Shown: positions 9,748-18,750, numbered from the stretch's first letter. The stretch: DNA of 64,000 bases from JABDMH01 sp964428345 (GCA_964428345.1 CAYRYD010000010.1:67730-131729), one strand, 5' to 3'. Numbers and translations: made by a program. Notes: generated from the letters alone by a model not told the origin.

Positions 9748-11027
9748 TGAAACGAAGAAACTTTATCCGGCACTCTTCGGCTGCCACCGGGGCTGGTGTG
9801 CTGGGATTCCCGCTGATCCGGAAACAACAGGAGGTCTACCGGCTGGTGTTGATTGGTTCCGGCTGGTGGGGTATGAATATCCTGCGGGAAGCCGTCCGTT
9901 CCGGGAGGGTTAAGATTACCGGAATCTGCGATGTCGACCAGCATCAGTTAAAAAAAGCCGCCGAAGAGATCAATCAGTGGAATGGGGAGAAACCCAAATG
10001 GTACACCGACTACCGGGAATGCATCAGAGATGCACGCCCGGAAATCGCCATCGTGGCTACACCAGACCACTGGCATGCGTTACCAACCATCGAAGCAGTC
10101 CGGTCCGGGGCACATGTTTATGTAGAAAAGCCTATTTGTCACACCATTGGAGAAGGTCAGGCCATGCTCCGTGCGGCCAGAACCCATGAACGGATAGTGC
10201 AGGTGGGTACCCACCGGCGGGTTTCGCCACACATGATGTCGGGGATGGAGTTTCTGAAATCCGGTAAGGCCGGAAAGATCACGATGGTTAAATGCTTTGT
10301 GAATCAACGCCAGAATCTACAGGATCCAACCCCGGATGCTGAGATTCCCGATGGTCTTGACTGGAATATGTGGCTGGGCCCGGCCCCTGAGCGGGCATTT
10401 AATCCAAAGATCCATCCCCGGGGCTTCCGGCAGTTTCTGGACTATGCCAACGGAACCATCGGCGATTGGGGCATCCATTGGTTTGACCAGGTACTTTGGT
10501 GGACCGAGGAGCGATTTCCCCGCTCGGTTTTCAGTACCGGCGGCCGCTTCGTTAAGCACGATCATACCGATGCTCCCGACACTCAGCTGGCCACTTTTGA
10601 TTTCGAGGATTTCGTTTGTGTCTGGGAACATAAATACGGTGCCCTTAATGCCAATGAAGAATCACCCATCGGATGCTATTTTTATGGGTCTGAGGGAACC
10701 ATGCACCTGGGTTGGCGGGATGGCTGGACCTTCTATCCCAATAATAAGTCAGACTCGCCGATTCATGTGGATCCGCAGGTAAACGAACCCGATTTCCAAA
10801 ACATCAAGGAATTGTGGGCCGATTTTATCCAGGCTATTGAATCAAAGAGACGGCCTGTATGCGACATTGAAGATGGGTACCTGGCGACCAACATGAGTCT
10901 GCTGGCCATGATTTCGCTAAAGCTCGGACGAAGTGTACAGTGGGATGGACATCATACGATAGCCGATCCGGAAGCAGAGAAATTACTGAGAAGGGCCTAT
11001 CGAAGCCCCTGGGTTTATCCGGAATAA
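9744..11027 (+). CDS. Tat-exported Gfo/Idh/MocA family oxidoreductase
   Basis: NAD(P)-dependent oxidoreductase of 427 residues with a twin-arginine-type leader (MKRRNFIRHSSAATGAGVLG), so it probably acts in the periplasm with a pre-bound cofactor. The Rossmann motif is VLIGSGWWGMN, followed by the acidic strand end GICDVDQHQL. The family's catalytic-lysine motif is present as YVEKPICHT, and the C-terminal substrate domain contains GTIGDWGIHWFDQVLWW, typical of the secreted Gfo/Idh group of Bacteroidota and Planctomycetes. The substrate is unknown, presumably a sugar, cyclitol or glycoside. Start: two adjacent ATGs (9744 and 9747). It overlaps the upstream amidohydrolase stop by 4 bases and ends at a repeat-filled gap. 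Confidence 0.92.
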   Translation: MMKRRNFIRHSSAATGAGVLGFPLIRKQQEVYRLVLIGSGWWGMNILREAVRSGRVKITGICDVDQHQLKKAAEEINQWNGEKPKWYTDYRECIRDARPEIAIVATPDHWHALPTIEAVRSGAHVYVEKPICHTIGEGQAMLRAARTHERIVQVGTHRRVSPHMMSGMEFLKSGKAGKITMVKCFVNQRQNLQDPTPDAEIPDGLDWNMWLGPAPERAFNPKIHPRGFRQFLDYANGTIGDWGIHWFDQVLWWTEERFPRSVFSTGGRFVKHDHTDAPDTQLATFDFEDFVCVWEHKYGALNANEESPIGCYFYGSEGTMHLGWRDGWTFYPNNKSDSPIHVDPQVNEPDFQNIKELWADFIQAIESKRRPVCDIEDGYLATNMSLLAMISLKLGRSVQWDGHHTIADPEAEKLLRRAYRSPWVYPE

Positions 11028-11482
11028 CCCTTCGGCAAGCTCCCATTCGGCAGGCTCAGGGTGGCTACCGGGGTGTGAGTGTGAGGTGTGAGACATGTAG
11101 TGGTTCTTACCATATTACCACATTACCAACCTACCCTTCTTCGGCAGGCTCCCATTCGGCAGGCTCAGGGTGGCTACCGGGGTGTGAGTGTGAGTGTGAA
11201 GTGTGAGGCGTGTAGCGGGTTTCTACTACACTACCAACTCCATCCTTCGGCAAGCTCAGGGTGACGTCCGGGTGTGGGTGTGAGTGTGGGGGTGAGGTGT
11301 GTAGCGGATTCTTACCATATTACCACATTACCAACCCACCCTTCTGCAGGCTCAAGGTGACATTCACCATAATATAAAATACCAAATCGCTCCCATTCGG
11401 CAGGCTCAGGGTGACCTCCGGGTGTGGGTATGGGTGTGAGTGTGAGTGTGAGGTGTGGTGGGTGTGTACTCTTTCGGTCCTG
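11028..11482. repeat. Tandem repeat array, about four degenerate ~110-bp units, in a convergent gap
   Basis: This 455-base gap between two convergent oxidoreductase genes is filled by about four imperfect copies of a unit. Each unit has (a) a core like TTCGGCAGGCTCAGGGTG, sometimes doubled, (b) a GTGTGAGTGTGAGGTGTG tract, and (c) an A/C-rich part like TACCATATTACCACATTACC. Units begin near 11030, 11135, 11240 and 11338, with a further core copy at about 11392. No coding sense on either strand. The position between two stop codons suggests a neutral landing place for a dispersed repeat family; any terminator function is unproven. Confidence 0.8.
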
Positions 11483-12895
11483 TTACAGCTCAAGCGAGTA
11501 ACTACCCCGGTATGTCCTCCGGACAAACTGGTTGGCCGGTGCAAAATTGGTGATCCGCATGTTATCGCCATCCCAGAGCAATTGTTTTCTTCCGGGAAAT
11601 TCATTCGTATCCGGCTTTTCCCGGTAGTTGAAGCTACGGATAGCCAGATTGCCCATCAAGACGGATTCTGTGAGGGGGCCGGAGATTTCAAACGGCGAAC
11701 TGGTATAAGCTCCATAACCCTCTTTGCAGGCCTTAACCCACTGTTGCTGATGTCCTTCGGTACCACCCTCAACCAAAGGTTTGGTCAGTGCCGGCAAAGT
11801 CGTCATCGCCATCCGGGCCGTGGGCAGCAGGGTCGGATTGCGACCGAAGAGTCCGGCCATGATTTTACCTGTGGTGCCTTCCAGGATCATTCCACCGTCC
11901 CACTCGGCCAGCGGTTCATCGGGTAATAGCTCCGCCGGTCGCCGGGGAAGAATGCCGCCATCGTACCAAATCATTTCCAGGGGACCCATACCTTCTCTGG
12001 CGGGAAACTGCAGATGGATCTTGGAGGAAGGCGGATAACAATCGGTGTATACTGCTTCATCAAAAAAACCTTTCCAGACCCGGCCGGCACTGCATTCCAC
12101 CGACACCGGATAGGTCAGCTTCAAGGCCATAAAGGGCACATCGATAAAATGGCAGCCCATATCGCCAAGGGCACCGGTTCCAAAATCGACCCAGCCCCGC
12201 CAGTTGGCCGGAAGATATCCCGGATGATACCTCCTTTGGGGTGCCGTACCCAGCCAGAGATCCCAATCCAACTCCCTGGGAACTTTGAATTTTCCGGTAG
12301 GAGTAGGAATACCCTGAGGCCAAACCGGCCGGTTGGTCCAGACATGGACTTTATGAACATCGCCAATGATGCCCGACTGTACCCAAGATTCTATGATCCG
12401 GGTATCGTCTCCACTGCTTCCCTGATTCCCCATCTGAGTCACCAACTGGTATTTCCGGGCAGCCTGGGTCAGCATCCTGGCTTCGTAAATGTCGTGGGTC
12501 AGCGGTTTTTCCACATACACATGTTTTCCGGCCTTCATCGCTTCCAGGGCCATGACCGCATGCATATGGTCAGGGGTACTGATGATGACAGCATCCAGAC
12601 GGTCCGCTTCTTTATCCAATAGGGTACGGTAGTCCCGGTAATAACCGGCTTTTGGCCATTTCTTCCGGGAATTTCGGGCCATCCGGTCATCGACATCACA
12701 AAGGGCTACAATGTTGTCGGTACCATTGTTGAAAGCATTGGCCAGGTTGACTTCCGCTTTACCCCCGGCGCCAAAAGCGGCAATATTCAACTTATCACTG
12801 GGGGCAATATATCCCCGGCCCAGCACATGTCTTGGTACCAGATGGAATACGCCGATACCGGTTGCCGTCGATCGTATGAATTTCCTCCTTTTCAT
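11483..12895 (-). CDS. Tat-exported Gfo/Idh/MocA family oxidoreductase
   Basis: NAD(P)-dependent oxidoreductase of 470 residues with a twin-arginine-type leader MKRRKFIRSTATGIGVFHLV. The Rossmann motif is IAAFGAGGKAEVN, the acidic residue follows in ALCDVDDRMA, and the catalytic-lysine motif is YVEKPLTHD. A characteristic C-terminal-domain stretch is FGTGALGDMGCHFIDVPF. It belongs to the large secreted Gfo/Idh group in which members often accompany glycan or cyclitol breakdown; the substrate is not known. It is convergent with the related gene at 9744-11027 but clearly a different subfamily (longer, different insert regions). Start ATG at 12895; a 120-base gap separates it from the divergent lactonase-type gene. 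Confidence 0.92.
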   Translation of the reverse strand: MKRRKFIRSTATGIGVFHLVPRHVLGRGYIAPSDKLNIAAFGAGGKAEVNLANAFNNGTDNIVALCDVDDRMARNSRKKWPKAGYYRDYRTLLDKEADRLDAVIISTPDHMHAVMALEAMKAGKHVYVEKPLTHDIYEARMLTQAARKYQLVTQMGNQGSSGDDTRIIESWVQSGIIGDVHKVHVWTNRPVWPQGIPTPTGKFKVPRELDWDLWLGTAPQRRYHPGYLPANWRGWVDFGTGALGDMGCHFIDVPFMALKLTYPVSVECSAGRVWKGFFDEAVYTDCYPPSSKIHLQFPAREGMGPLEMIWYDGGILPRRPAELLPDEPLAEWDGGMILEGTTGKIMAGLFGRNPTLLPTARMAMTTLPALTKPLVEGGTEGHQQQWVKACKEGYGAYTSSPFEISGPLTESVLMGNLAIRSFNYREKPDTNEFPGRKQLLWDGDNMRITNFAPANQFVRRTYRGSYSLEL

Positions 12896-13018
12896 CCGTT
12901 TAAAATTTCATTAGCTTAAAATACAACTCTTCCGGAAGAATGGAGTGACCCTCAAATCGCTCCGGCTCCCAATTTAATCTCGGGGTAATTGCCTAATTTG
13001 AACGACAAATTAATCGAG

Positions 13019-14101
13019 ATGATCAAATTGACCATAATCACATGTCTTTGCCTGGTATCAGCAGCAATATTTGCCCAGGGACCCTTTATTACCGTATCTT
13101 CCTCGGGGAGGGACAACACCCATGGTCTTTTTGTGTACCGTTTTCAGCATGACCAGCTGCAACTGGTGGAGAAATCCGATCTCATCAAATCGACGAGTTA
13201 CCACAATTTTCATCCGGAAAAACCACTGCTTTATGCCGTCGGTAACAATAAGGTATATGCCCTTAGCATCAATGAACGTACCGGGCATCTGAGCCTGCTG
13301 AACGAACGGGATTCCAAAGGCAATGGGCCCTGTTACGTTTCGGTCGATGAAACCGGAAAGTTTCTCTTGGTGGCCAACTATTCAGGGGCAACAGTAGCGG
13401 TTTTTCCCATTGACGACAGCGGCCGATTGGGTGAAGCAGTAAACCATGCCACTCATAAGGGGTCATCGATAGATACCACCAGGCAAAAAGAAGCTCACCC
13501 CCACCTGATCACAGCAGCACCCGGAAACAAATATGTGCTGGTGCCCGATCTGGGCACGGATCAGATTGTGATCTATGATTTTAATGCCCGTGACGGTCAA
13601 TTGGAGAAAAAGGATTTCGGCAAGGCGTTGCCTGGAAGCGGTCCGAGGCATCTGGAGTTTCATCCATCACTACCCTATGTTTTTGTGTTGAACGAATTAA
13701 ATTCGACCGTCAGCTCTTTTCATTGGGATGGAACCAGGGGGATGATGCAACAGATTGCCACCTATCCCCTGCTTCCGGACAACTTTCATGAATTCAATAA
13801 ATCAGCCGATATTCACCTGACCGGGAATGGTCGATTTCTTTATGCGTCCAACCGGGGTCACAACAGTCTGACCGCCTTTAAGGTCAATGATGACGGCACC
13901 CTTGTCCTGATTGACAGATTTCCCTCCGGAGGTGATTTTCCGCGTAACTTTTTTATCACACCCGATGATCAGTTTCTCCTGGTGGCTAACCAAAACTCCC
14001 ATAATATCCTGCAATATCGAATCAACGCTCAGGATGGTTTTCTGGAAAAGATCCGGGAGTACACCGGGATACCAGGGGCTTTGTGTATTAAGATGAGGTA
14101 G
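13019..14101 (+). CDS. Secreted lactonase-family beta-propeller (6-phosphogluconolactonase-like)
   Basis: Seven-bladed propeller of the cycloisomerase-2/Pgl-type lactonase family, 360 residues. ATG 13019 gives a clean signal peptide (MIKLTIITCLCLVSAAIFAQ); a TTG 30 bases upstream is possible but less natural. Recognisable family motifs are GNGPCYVSVDETGKFLLVAN, GPRHLEFHPSLPYVFVLNE, RFLYASNRGHNSLTAF and DQFLLVANQNSHNI. The cytoplasmic family enzyme hydrolyses 6-phosphogluconolactone; exported versions act on unknown lactones, plausibly products of the neighbouring exported Gfo/Idh/MocA dehydrogenases (inference). Transcribed divergently from the oxidoreductase at 11483. Confidence 0.9.
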   Translation: MIKLTIITCLCLVSAAIFAQGPFITVSSSGRDNTHGLFVYRFQHDQLQLVEKSDLIKSTSYHNFHPEKPLLYAVGNNKVYALSINERTGHLSLLNERDSKGNGPCYVSVDETGKFLLVANYSGATVAVFPIDDSGRLGEAVNHATHKGSSIDTTRQKEAHPHLITAAPGNKYVLVPDLGTDQIVIYDFNARDGQLEKKDFGKALPGSGPRHLEFHPSLPYVFVLNELNSTVSSFHWDGTRGMMQQIATYPLLPDNFHEFNKSADIHLTGNGRFLYASNRGHNSLTAFKVNDDGTLVLIDRFPSGGDFPRNFFITPDDQFLLVANQNSHNILQYRINAQDGFLEKIREYTGIPGALCIKMR

Positions 14102-14306
14102 GTTGGAGGTGGTTGGAGGTTGTTTGAAGTGGTTTGAAATGGTTGGAAGTGGTTGGAGGTTGTTTGATATTGTTTGATGTGGTTGGAAATTGTTGGATGT
14201 TGTTTGGAAATTGTTTGAAGCGGTTCGAAATTGTTTGAAATGGTTGGAAATTGTTTGAAATGGTTGGAAATTGTTTGAATGTTGTTTGGATGTTGTTGGA
14301 GGTGGT
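14102..14306. repeat. GT-rich minisatellite (TGGTTGGAGGTTGTTTGA-like units)
   Basis: About 200 bases of degenerate short units built from GGTTGGA and TGTTTGA words (for example TGGTTGGAGGTTGTTTGA, TGGTTGGAAATTGTTTGA). It fills the entire gap between the lactonase-type gene and the convergent Smr gene. The complementary strand reads as a meaningless Thr/Ser/Asn/Gln-rich frame. A second array of the same family lies at 18.8 kb. Confidence 0.88.
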
Positions 14307-14816
14307 TTAGTAGACAATCAAGACTTCGAGGGCACCACCGTTGTATTTGGGAAGGTGTTGTCTGATTTGGTGAAAGTCTTTCAGGAGGTGAATGACCTGA
14401 TCTCTTAAAATGCCCTCACCTTTCCCATGAATGATGGTAGCCGACGTGTATCGTCGCTTGATGACTTCTTCGAGAAATTGCCGGCAATGATTGAGCTGAA
14501 AATCGAGAATGGATATTCCGGAATCGGGGGAATAAGGTGGAAGCTTGTCCAGATGGAGGTCCAGTTCATTGCTGAATGCTGGTCGTTGTACCTTTCTTGG
14601 CTGCTCCGGTTCAAGTCCCAACTGTTTAATCAACGATTCTTCCGGTTCCGGTTCATCATGCACCTCAATATCTTTGACCTCTATCCAGTGATGCCGGCCC
14701 TCAATCAGGATCCTGGCCTTGTCTCCGGATGAACCTTCAAATTTACCGATGACACCGGTTGGAATTACCCGGACTAAATCGCCAATCCAAAGTTCTTTGA
14801 GGGATTTGAGATCCAT
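14307..14816 (-). CDS. Smr-domain protein
   Basis: Protein of 169 residues with a C-terminal Smr (small MutS-related) domain. The N-terminal ~55 residues form a small SH3/KOW-like beta segment (IGDLVRVIPTGVIGKFEG), followed by an acidic linker. The Smr domain begins with the ELDLHLDKL motif (residue ~85) and carries the hallmark IIHGKGEGILRDQVIHLL; the C-terminus GGALEVLIVY is the last Smr strand. In known proteins Smr is a nicking or RNase-type endonuclease or nucleic-acid-binding domain, as in MutS2. This stand-alone form is widespread in Bacteroidota, with a role in recombination or RNA surveillance still unclear. Its stop codon touches the GT-rich minisatellite; it is divergent from the SET-domain gene. 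Confidence 0.88.
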   Translation of the reverse strand: MDLKSLKELWIGDLVRVIPTGVIGKFEGSSGDKARILIEGRHHWIEVKDIEVHDEPEPEESLIKQLGLEPEQPRKVQRPAFSNELDLHLDKLPPYSPDSGISILDFQLNHCRQFLEEVIKRRYTSATIIHGKGEGILRDQVIHLLKDFHQIRQHLPKYNGGALEVLIVY

Positions 14817-14858
14817 AATATTTTCTGTTTTAAAAAATCGATTTTCACCGAATCCATT

Positions 14859-14866
14859 TACTTTTG
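14859..14866 (+). promoter_or_regulatory. Possible Bacteroidota -7 element (TAnnTTTG)
   Basis: TACTTTTG matches TAnnTTTG exactly and lies 50 bases before the ATG of the SET-domain gene, in the divergent gap after the Smr gene start. A TTT-rich stretch lies upstream but no clear -33 TTTG was found. Confidence 0.35.
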
Positions 14867-14916
14867 CCCGATCAATAAACCCGCATTATACTCCAGTGTT
14901 TAATTTTTTAGGGCAA

Positions 14917-15303
14917 ATGCAACATATACCCGGACTTTACATATCCACCTCAGAAAACCGCGGCCGGGGTGTATTTACGGCTCATGAAGTCAGCAAAGGT
15001 GATGTGATCGAGATCTGTCCGCTCTTATTGATTCCTTCTGACCAGGTGAAATTAATTGATAAAACCATTTTTTATGACTATTACTATTCCTGGCCTGGGG
15101 AAGAAGGTGGCGCATGCATCGCTCTGGGTTATGGTTCATTGTATAATCATTCGACCAAACCCAATGCCGATGTGATATTTGATCTTGAAGAGCATACCGT
15201 TGTGATTAAGGCATTAAAGAAAATCAAAGCAAACCAGGAAATCCTGATCGATTATCAGGGAGGGCAGGAAGACGGGACGGATCTCTGGTTTGAAGTGAGG
15301 TAA
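14917..15303 (+). CDS. SET-domain protein
   Basis: Short SET-fold protein of 128 residues starting at ATG 14917 (MQHIPGLYI); longer in-frame starts would overlap the divergent Smr gene and add sequence without homology. SET motifs are all present: the N-terminal GRGVFTAHEVSKGDVI, the pseudoknot motif YNHSTKPNA, and the terminal strand with tyrosine EILIDYQGG. SET proteins are S-adenosylmethionine-dependent lysine methyltransferases in eukaryotes; bacterial stand-alone versions like this one have few proven substrates. There is no pre-SET or post-SET cysteine cluster. Confidence 0.88.
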   Translation: MQHIPGLYISTSENRGRGVFTAHEVSKGDVIEICPLLLIPSDQVKLIDKTIFYDYYYSWPGEEGGACIALGYGSLYNHSTKPNADVIFDLEEHTVVIKALKKIKANQEILIDYQGGQEDGTDLWFEVR

Positions 15304-15520
15304 TGGAAAAGATCTGATTTCCTGGCAAACTTTTCCGAGCCCGATGATTTTCCTGCCGTATGGACATTCTACCAACATGTCTTCTAATCCCATCTACCTG
15401 ACGAAGTTTGCTTTTCCGCAATTTGATATACTTTCCCGTATGCGATTGGTCATCATTAATCAGACCCTCCTGCAGTCCTACCGTCATCTTTTACAACATC
15501 TTCAAAAGTCAAGGGTGTCG

Positions 15521-16171
15521 TCAACCTCCTTTCCATTCTTGGTAAAACTGGTCGAGATACTGCTGCATGAAATGATGTCGCTGTTCGGCCATTTCCTTTC
15601 CGGCAGCGGTATTCATCCGGTCTTTTAAGAGAAGTAGTTTCTCATAAAAATGATTGATGGTCGGGGCGGTATTGTTCCTGTAGGCTTCTTTGGTCATCTG
15701 CAAATCAGGCTTGATTCCGGGGTCGTATAAGAGACGTCCGCGATAGCCTCCATAATTGAAAGCCCGTGCAATGCCGATGGCGCCGATCGCATCGAGCCGG
15801 TCGGCATCCTGAACAATCCGGAGTTCCAGTGAATCAAATTCCGGAGGTACATGCCCCCCTTTAAAGGAGATGTTTTCCACGATCCGGCAGACATGCTCAA
15901 CCACCGTAGATGGCACTCTCTGAGTCAAAAGGAATGCTTCCGTTTTCCGCGGACCGATTTCATCATCGCCATCATGAAACTTGGCATCCGCGATATCATG
16001 CAACAAAGCGGCCAATTCAATAACGAAACGATCTCCGGGTTCGGTCTCTGCAATCTTCAAGGCATTGTTACGAACCCGGTGGATATGCCACCAGTCATGT
16101 CCACCCTCCGCCTGCGCCAGTTCCGAACGCACGTATTCTTCAGTTTTCTGAATGATCTGAGCCCTTGACAT
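15521..16171 (-). CDS. HD-domain phosphohydrolase
   Basis: Metal-dependent phosphohydrolase of the HD superfamily, 216 residues, YedJ-like. Metal ligands are visible as GHDWWHIHRV (first His), LAALLHDIADAKF (HD pair) and a downstream aspartate in QDADRLDAIGAIG. The pattern of an extra aspartate in the HDxADAKF block and the second QDADRLDA motif is typical of the group that hydrolyses nucleotides or small phosphoesters; the substrate is unknown. Start ATG at 16171; it lies 17 bases after the stop of the esterase-ThuA gene on the same strand, so these may be co-transcribed. The 217 bases to the SET gene hold nothing recognisable. Confidence 0.88.
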   Translation of the reverse strand: MSRAQIIQKTEEYVRSELAQAEGGHDWWHIHRVRNNALKIAETEPGDRFVIELAALLHDIADAKFHDGDDEIGPRKTEAFLLTQRVPSTVVEHVCRIVENISFKGGHVPPEFDSLELRIVQDADRLDAIGAIGIARAFNYGGYRGRLLYDPGIKPDLQMTKEAYRNNTAPTINHFYEKLLLLKDRMNTAAGKEMAEQRHHFMQQYLDQFYQEWKGG

Positions 16172-16188
16172 TGGTCACTCTACCTGTA

Positions 16189-17904
16189 TCACTTCAATCC
16201 CTGAAATTCCGGAGGAACCGGCTGGGTCACTTTCCCGGTTGCGGCCCACTCCACTCCCCGCAGGAAGGTCGTCCTGAAACCGATATGTTCCATGGATTCA
16301 TTCAGATGCCCCAGGGTAGTATGAAAGACACGGCCATAGCCATAATGGAGTGCCATCAACATCGGTTCATGGCGGTCAGTACCACCGGTTTCGGGATCGC
16401 TGTAAGCAGTAGCAAGAATCTGCATATTGATTGCCGGTCCCCGTAACTGATCGTATAATTCATCTTTGGCATGCATCCACTTCCTGGGTAAACCCAGCGT
16501 CACCGGATGTGTGCTGTCTCTCAGCTCGATGGTAAATGCATGTTGCTTTCCGTGATGACCACCGGGACCGGGTTTTTCGTCCCGGATCAACTTGCCTTCC
16601 TGATTAAAATAAACGTAAGGTCCATCTTTTTCCGAGCGACCTTCCCAGCCGCCCAACCCGATCATTTCATTGTAGGCAGGCCATTGCGCAAACGCATTAT
16701 TGGCCGCATGAACGCTCACAAATCCGCCTCCTCCCCGAATAAATCTTTCAAAGTCTGCCCGCGTTTGCTCTGGCCAGAGATCGCCATTGTAATTGGAAAC
16801 CACGACATCAAATCCTGAAAAATCCGGTCTGAAACCGGCCATACTTTCACCAGTGTCGGGTGTCCGAACCACCTCAACCTGAAACAGTCCGGAACTGATC
16901 AGATGATCCTTCATAATAGGGGTAGTCTCCGACCAGTTTTTATGGTTATTCTGTCCTTCGATGATCAGGGTCTTGATTTTCTTATCCAACAGGCCGCGAT
17001 GCTTCATCCAGAGGCGGACTGTTTCGGGCCACGACTCAACACTTCCCTTGTCTTCAGCAAAAGAAAACCCATGTCCTCCGCTTTCGTAAATATGTAAAGC
17101 CACGGGAATCTGATGCCTGACCAGTGCCTGATAATAAAGCAGGCTGTTTTGGGGGATCACCGCCCGATCATCCGATGCATGAATGAGGATCGTGGGGGGA
17201 GTTTCGGTAGTAACCTGTTTTTCATTGCTGAAATACATTTCACTTTCGGCAGCAGGCTGGTCACCAATCAGATTGCGACGTGATCCGCCATGTCCCACCG
17301 CAGGATCCATGCTGATCACCGGATACATCAGAATGGAAAAATCCGGCCGGCAACTAAAACGGTCCACTTCGATAGTCGCCTGCGAATCACCTGCATCAAA
17401 GTGGGTGGAGAGGGTGGACGCCAGATGTCCTCCGGCAGAAAACCCCATAATACCAACTCTATCGGGATCCAGATTCCAGTCCCTGGCTTTGGACCGCACC
17501 AGTCGCATCGCCCTTTGGGCATCCATCAGGGCTACTTTATCCCGGCAGGCTTCGCTTTCCCAGCGAGGTAACCGGTATTTAAGCACAAAGGCATGTACTC
17601 CGATCGAATTAAACCACTCAGCCATCCAGGTGCCTTCCCAATCCCAGGCCAGCACCGTATAACCACCACCCGGACATATAATGACACTGGCTCCCGTTGC
17701 CAGATTTTCCGGAGCGAGAAAGGCCACCAATTCCGGATTCTGGACTTTCTGGATTCGCCGGCCGCTGGTTCCCACCTCATAAACCTCCTCTTTAAGGTCA
17801 CTGGCACAGGGTATCCCTTCCGGGTAGAGAGACAGCGTCAGATGCTGAGCAGATATCAGGGAAAAAATCAGGGAAAAAAAGGTGGAAAGCATTAAATACC
17901 TCAT
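16189..17904 (-). CDS. Exported two-domain protein: alpha/beta-hydrolase esterase fused to ThuA-like domain
   Basis: Fusion of 571 residues with a signal peptide (MRYLMLSTFFSLIFSLISAQ). Domain 1 (about 25-310) is an esterase/lipase of the BD-FAE/acetyl-esterase type: oxyanion motif CPGGGY, nucleophile elbow GIMGFSAGGH, acid HASDDRAV and histidine SGGHGF. Domain 2 (about 315-570) is a ThuA-like glutamine-amidotransferase-fold domain: LIIEGQNNHKNW at its start, GGGGFVSVHAANNAF, and MALHYGYGRVFHTTLGH near the end. Each domain occurs alone in many sugar-utilisation clusters. ThuA domains are associated with oxidised-sugar (3-keto-glycoside) metabolism, which fits the nearby Gfo/Idh/MocA enzymes; joint function is inference. 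Confidence 0.9.
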   Translation of the reverse strand: MRYLMLSTFFSLIFSLISAQHLTLSLYPEGIPCASDLKEEVYEVGTSGRRIQKVQNPELVAFLAPENLATGASVIICPGGGYTVLAWDWEGTWMAEWFNSIGVHAFVLKYRLPRWESEACRDKVALMDAQRAMRLVRSKARDWNLDPDRVGIMGFSAGGHLASTLSTHFDAGDSQATIEVDRFSCRPDFSILMYPVISMDPAVGHGGSRRNLIGDQPAAESEMYFSNEKQVTTETPPTILIHASDDRAVIPQNSLLYYQALVRHQIPVALHIYESGGHGFSFAEDKGSVESWPETVRLWMKHRGLLDKKIKTLIIEGQNNHKNWSETTPIMKDHLISSGLFQVEVVRTPDTGESMAGFRPDFSGFDVVVSNYNGDLWPEQTRADFERFIRGGGGFVSVHAANNAFAQWPAYNEMIGLGGWEGRSEKDGPYVYFNQEGKLIRDEKPGPGGHHGKQHAFTIELRDSTHPVTLGLPRKWMHAKDELYDQLRGPAINMQILATAYSDPETGGTDRHEPMLMALHYGYGRVFHTTLGHLNESMEHIGFRTTFLRGVEWAATGKVTQPVPPEFQGLK

Positions 17905-18051
17905 AGCGATGGTGCAGATTAAATTGATGTTTAAATCTACGTTTTAAAAATCAGAAAAAGGAAAGAGCCAGTGCCGATCTCCAGATCCGGTAAATCGTTG
18001 GATGGCAGGTCCGGATCGAGTGAAAGTGTGGTTAAAGCGCCGATACGCATC

Positions 18052-18750
18052 TCAGGGATTCTTCATGATGACCGGCTTGATAAAACGGACCACTTCACCG
18101 GCCAGGGCCCGGCTACCCTCATCGGTAAAGTGCACATTTTTTTTGATCATCAGTTTCTCCATTTGCGGTTTGACAAAACTGTATAGATCGTTAACCTGTA
18201 CCTGATGCTTCTTCATCACCTTCAGGGCAGCCTCATTGTATTTCTGAGGTTCTCCCGGCTTGCGCAAAGGACCATCGACCGGATTTGGGTATGGTGTAGT
18301 GGTAGCAAATATCAGATGGGCGCCCGTTTGTTTTAATCTTTCCACAATATCATCCAGATTTTGCCGGTACTTTTTCAGGGGCGCCTGTTGCGGATCTTTG
18401 GGATTCATGCTGTTTTTTCCCGTTTCCGGATCAATATGCTTGAGGTCATGAAGACCGAAGTTGAAATGGATGACATCCCATTTGCCATCACCCAACCATC
18501 GTTCCAGTTCCTGAACACCTTTGGTAGTACCTTCACAATTTTCGGGGGAACCGTCATCCTTCACCGGACGAACCACTTCCGCCAGGTCTTTCAGCAGCTC
18601 CCGGACAAGAGGTGTATATCCGATCGAAATGGAGTCTCCCAGGATCAATACCCGTGGCAAGACTTTTTGCAGGACCAGCCAGGAATAATCCCCGCTGAGG
18701 CTTCCGGTACCCAGGAAGGCGCTGTTCAGGAGAAATGATCTTCGATCCAT
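18052..18750 (-). CDS. Exported SGNH/GDSL hydrolase
   Basis: Serine esterase of the SGNH fold, 232 residues from the preferred ATG at 18750 (MDRRSFLLNSAFLGTGSLSG), which creates a twin-arginine-like leader; a start 57 bases upstream adds non-homologous residues. Block I is VLILGDSISIGY (nucleophile Ser), block II glycine falls in the region DGSPENCEGT, block III is VIHFNFGLHDLK, and block V is the terminal VHFTDEGSRALA with the catalytic His preceded by Asp or Thr-Asp. Typical substrates are acetylated glycans or lipids. It lies beside the esterase-ThuA gene on the same strand, separated by about 150 bases. Confidence 0.88.
   Translation of the reverse strand: MDRRSFLLNSAFLGTGSLSGDYSWLVLQKVLPRVLILGDSISIGYTPLVRELLKDLAEVVRPVKDDGSPENCEGTTKGVQELERWLGDGKWDVIHFNFGLHDLKHIDPETGKNSMNPKDPQQAPLKKYRQNLDDIVERLKQTGAHLIFATTTPYPNPVDGPLRKPGEPQKYNEAALKVMKKHQVQVNDLYSFVKPQMEKLMIKKNVHFTDEGSRALAGEVVRFIKPVIMKNP

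Noticed and set aside
11028..11482. Considered as a CRISPR or integron attC array
   Set aside because: Units are ~110 bp with internal GT tracts, no spacer/repeat alternation, no integrase gene of the integron type.
12014..12622. 202-residue + strand frame opposite the Gfo/Idh/MocA gene at 11483-12895
   Set aside because: Antisense shadow of a gene with clear family motifs; the residue pattern is that of a complement strand.
14102..14306. Considered as a CRISPR array
   Set aside because: Units are too short and degenerate, there are no spacers of uniform length, and no cas genes are in the window.
13802..14317. 171-residue minus-strand frame rich in Thr/Ser/Asn/Gln across the minisatellite and lactonase gene
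   Set aside because: It is a translation of the repeat plus antisense of a real gene; no start or domain support.
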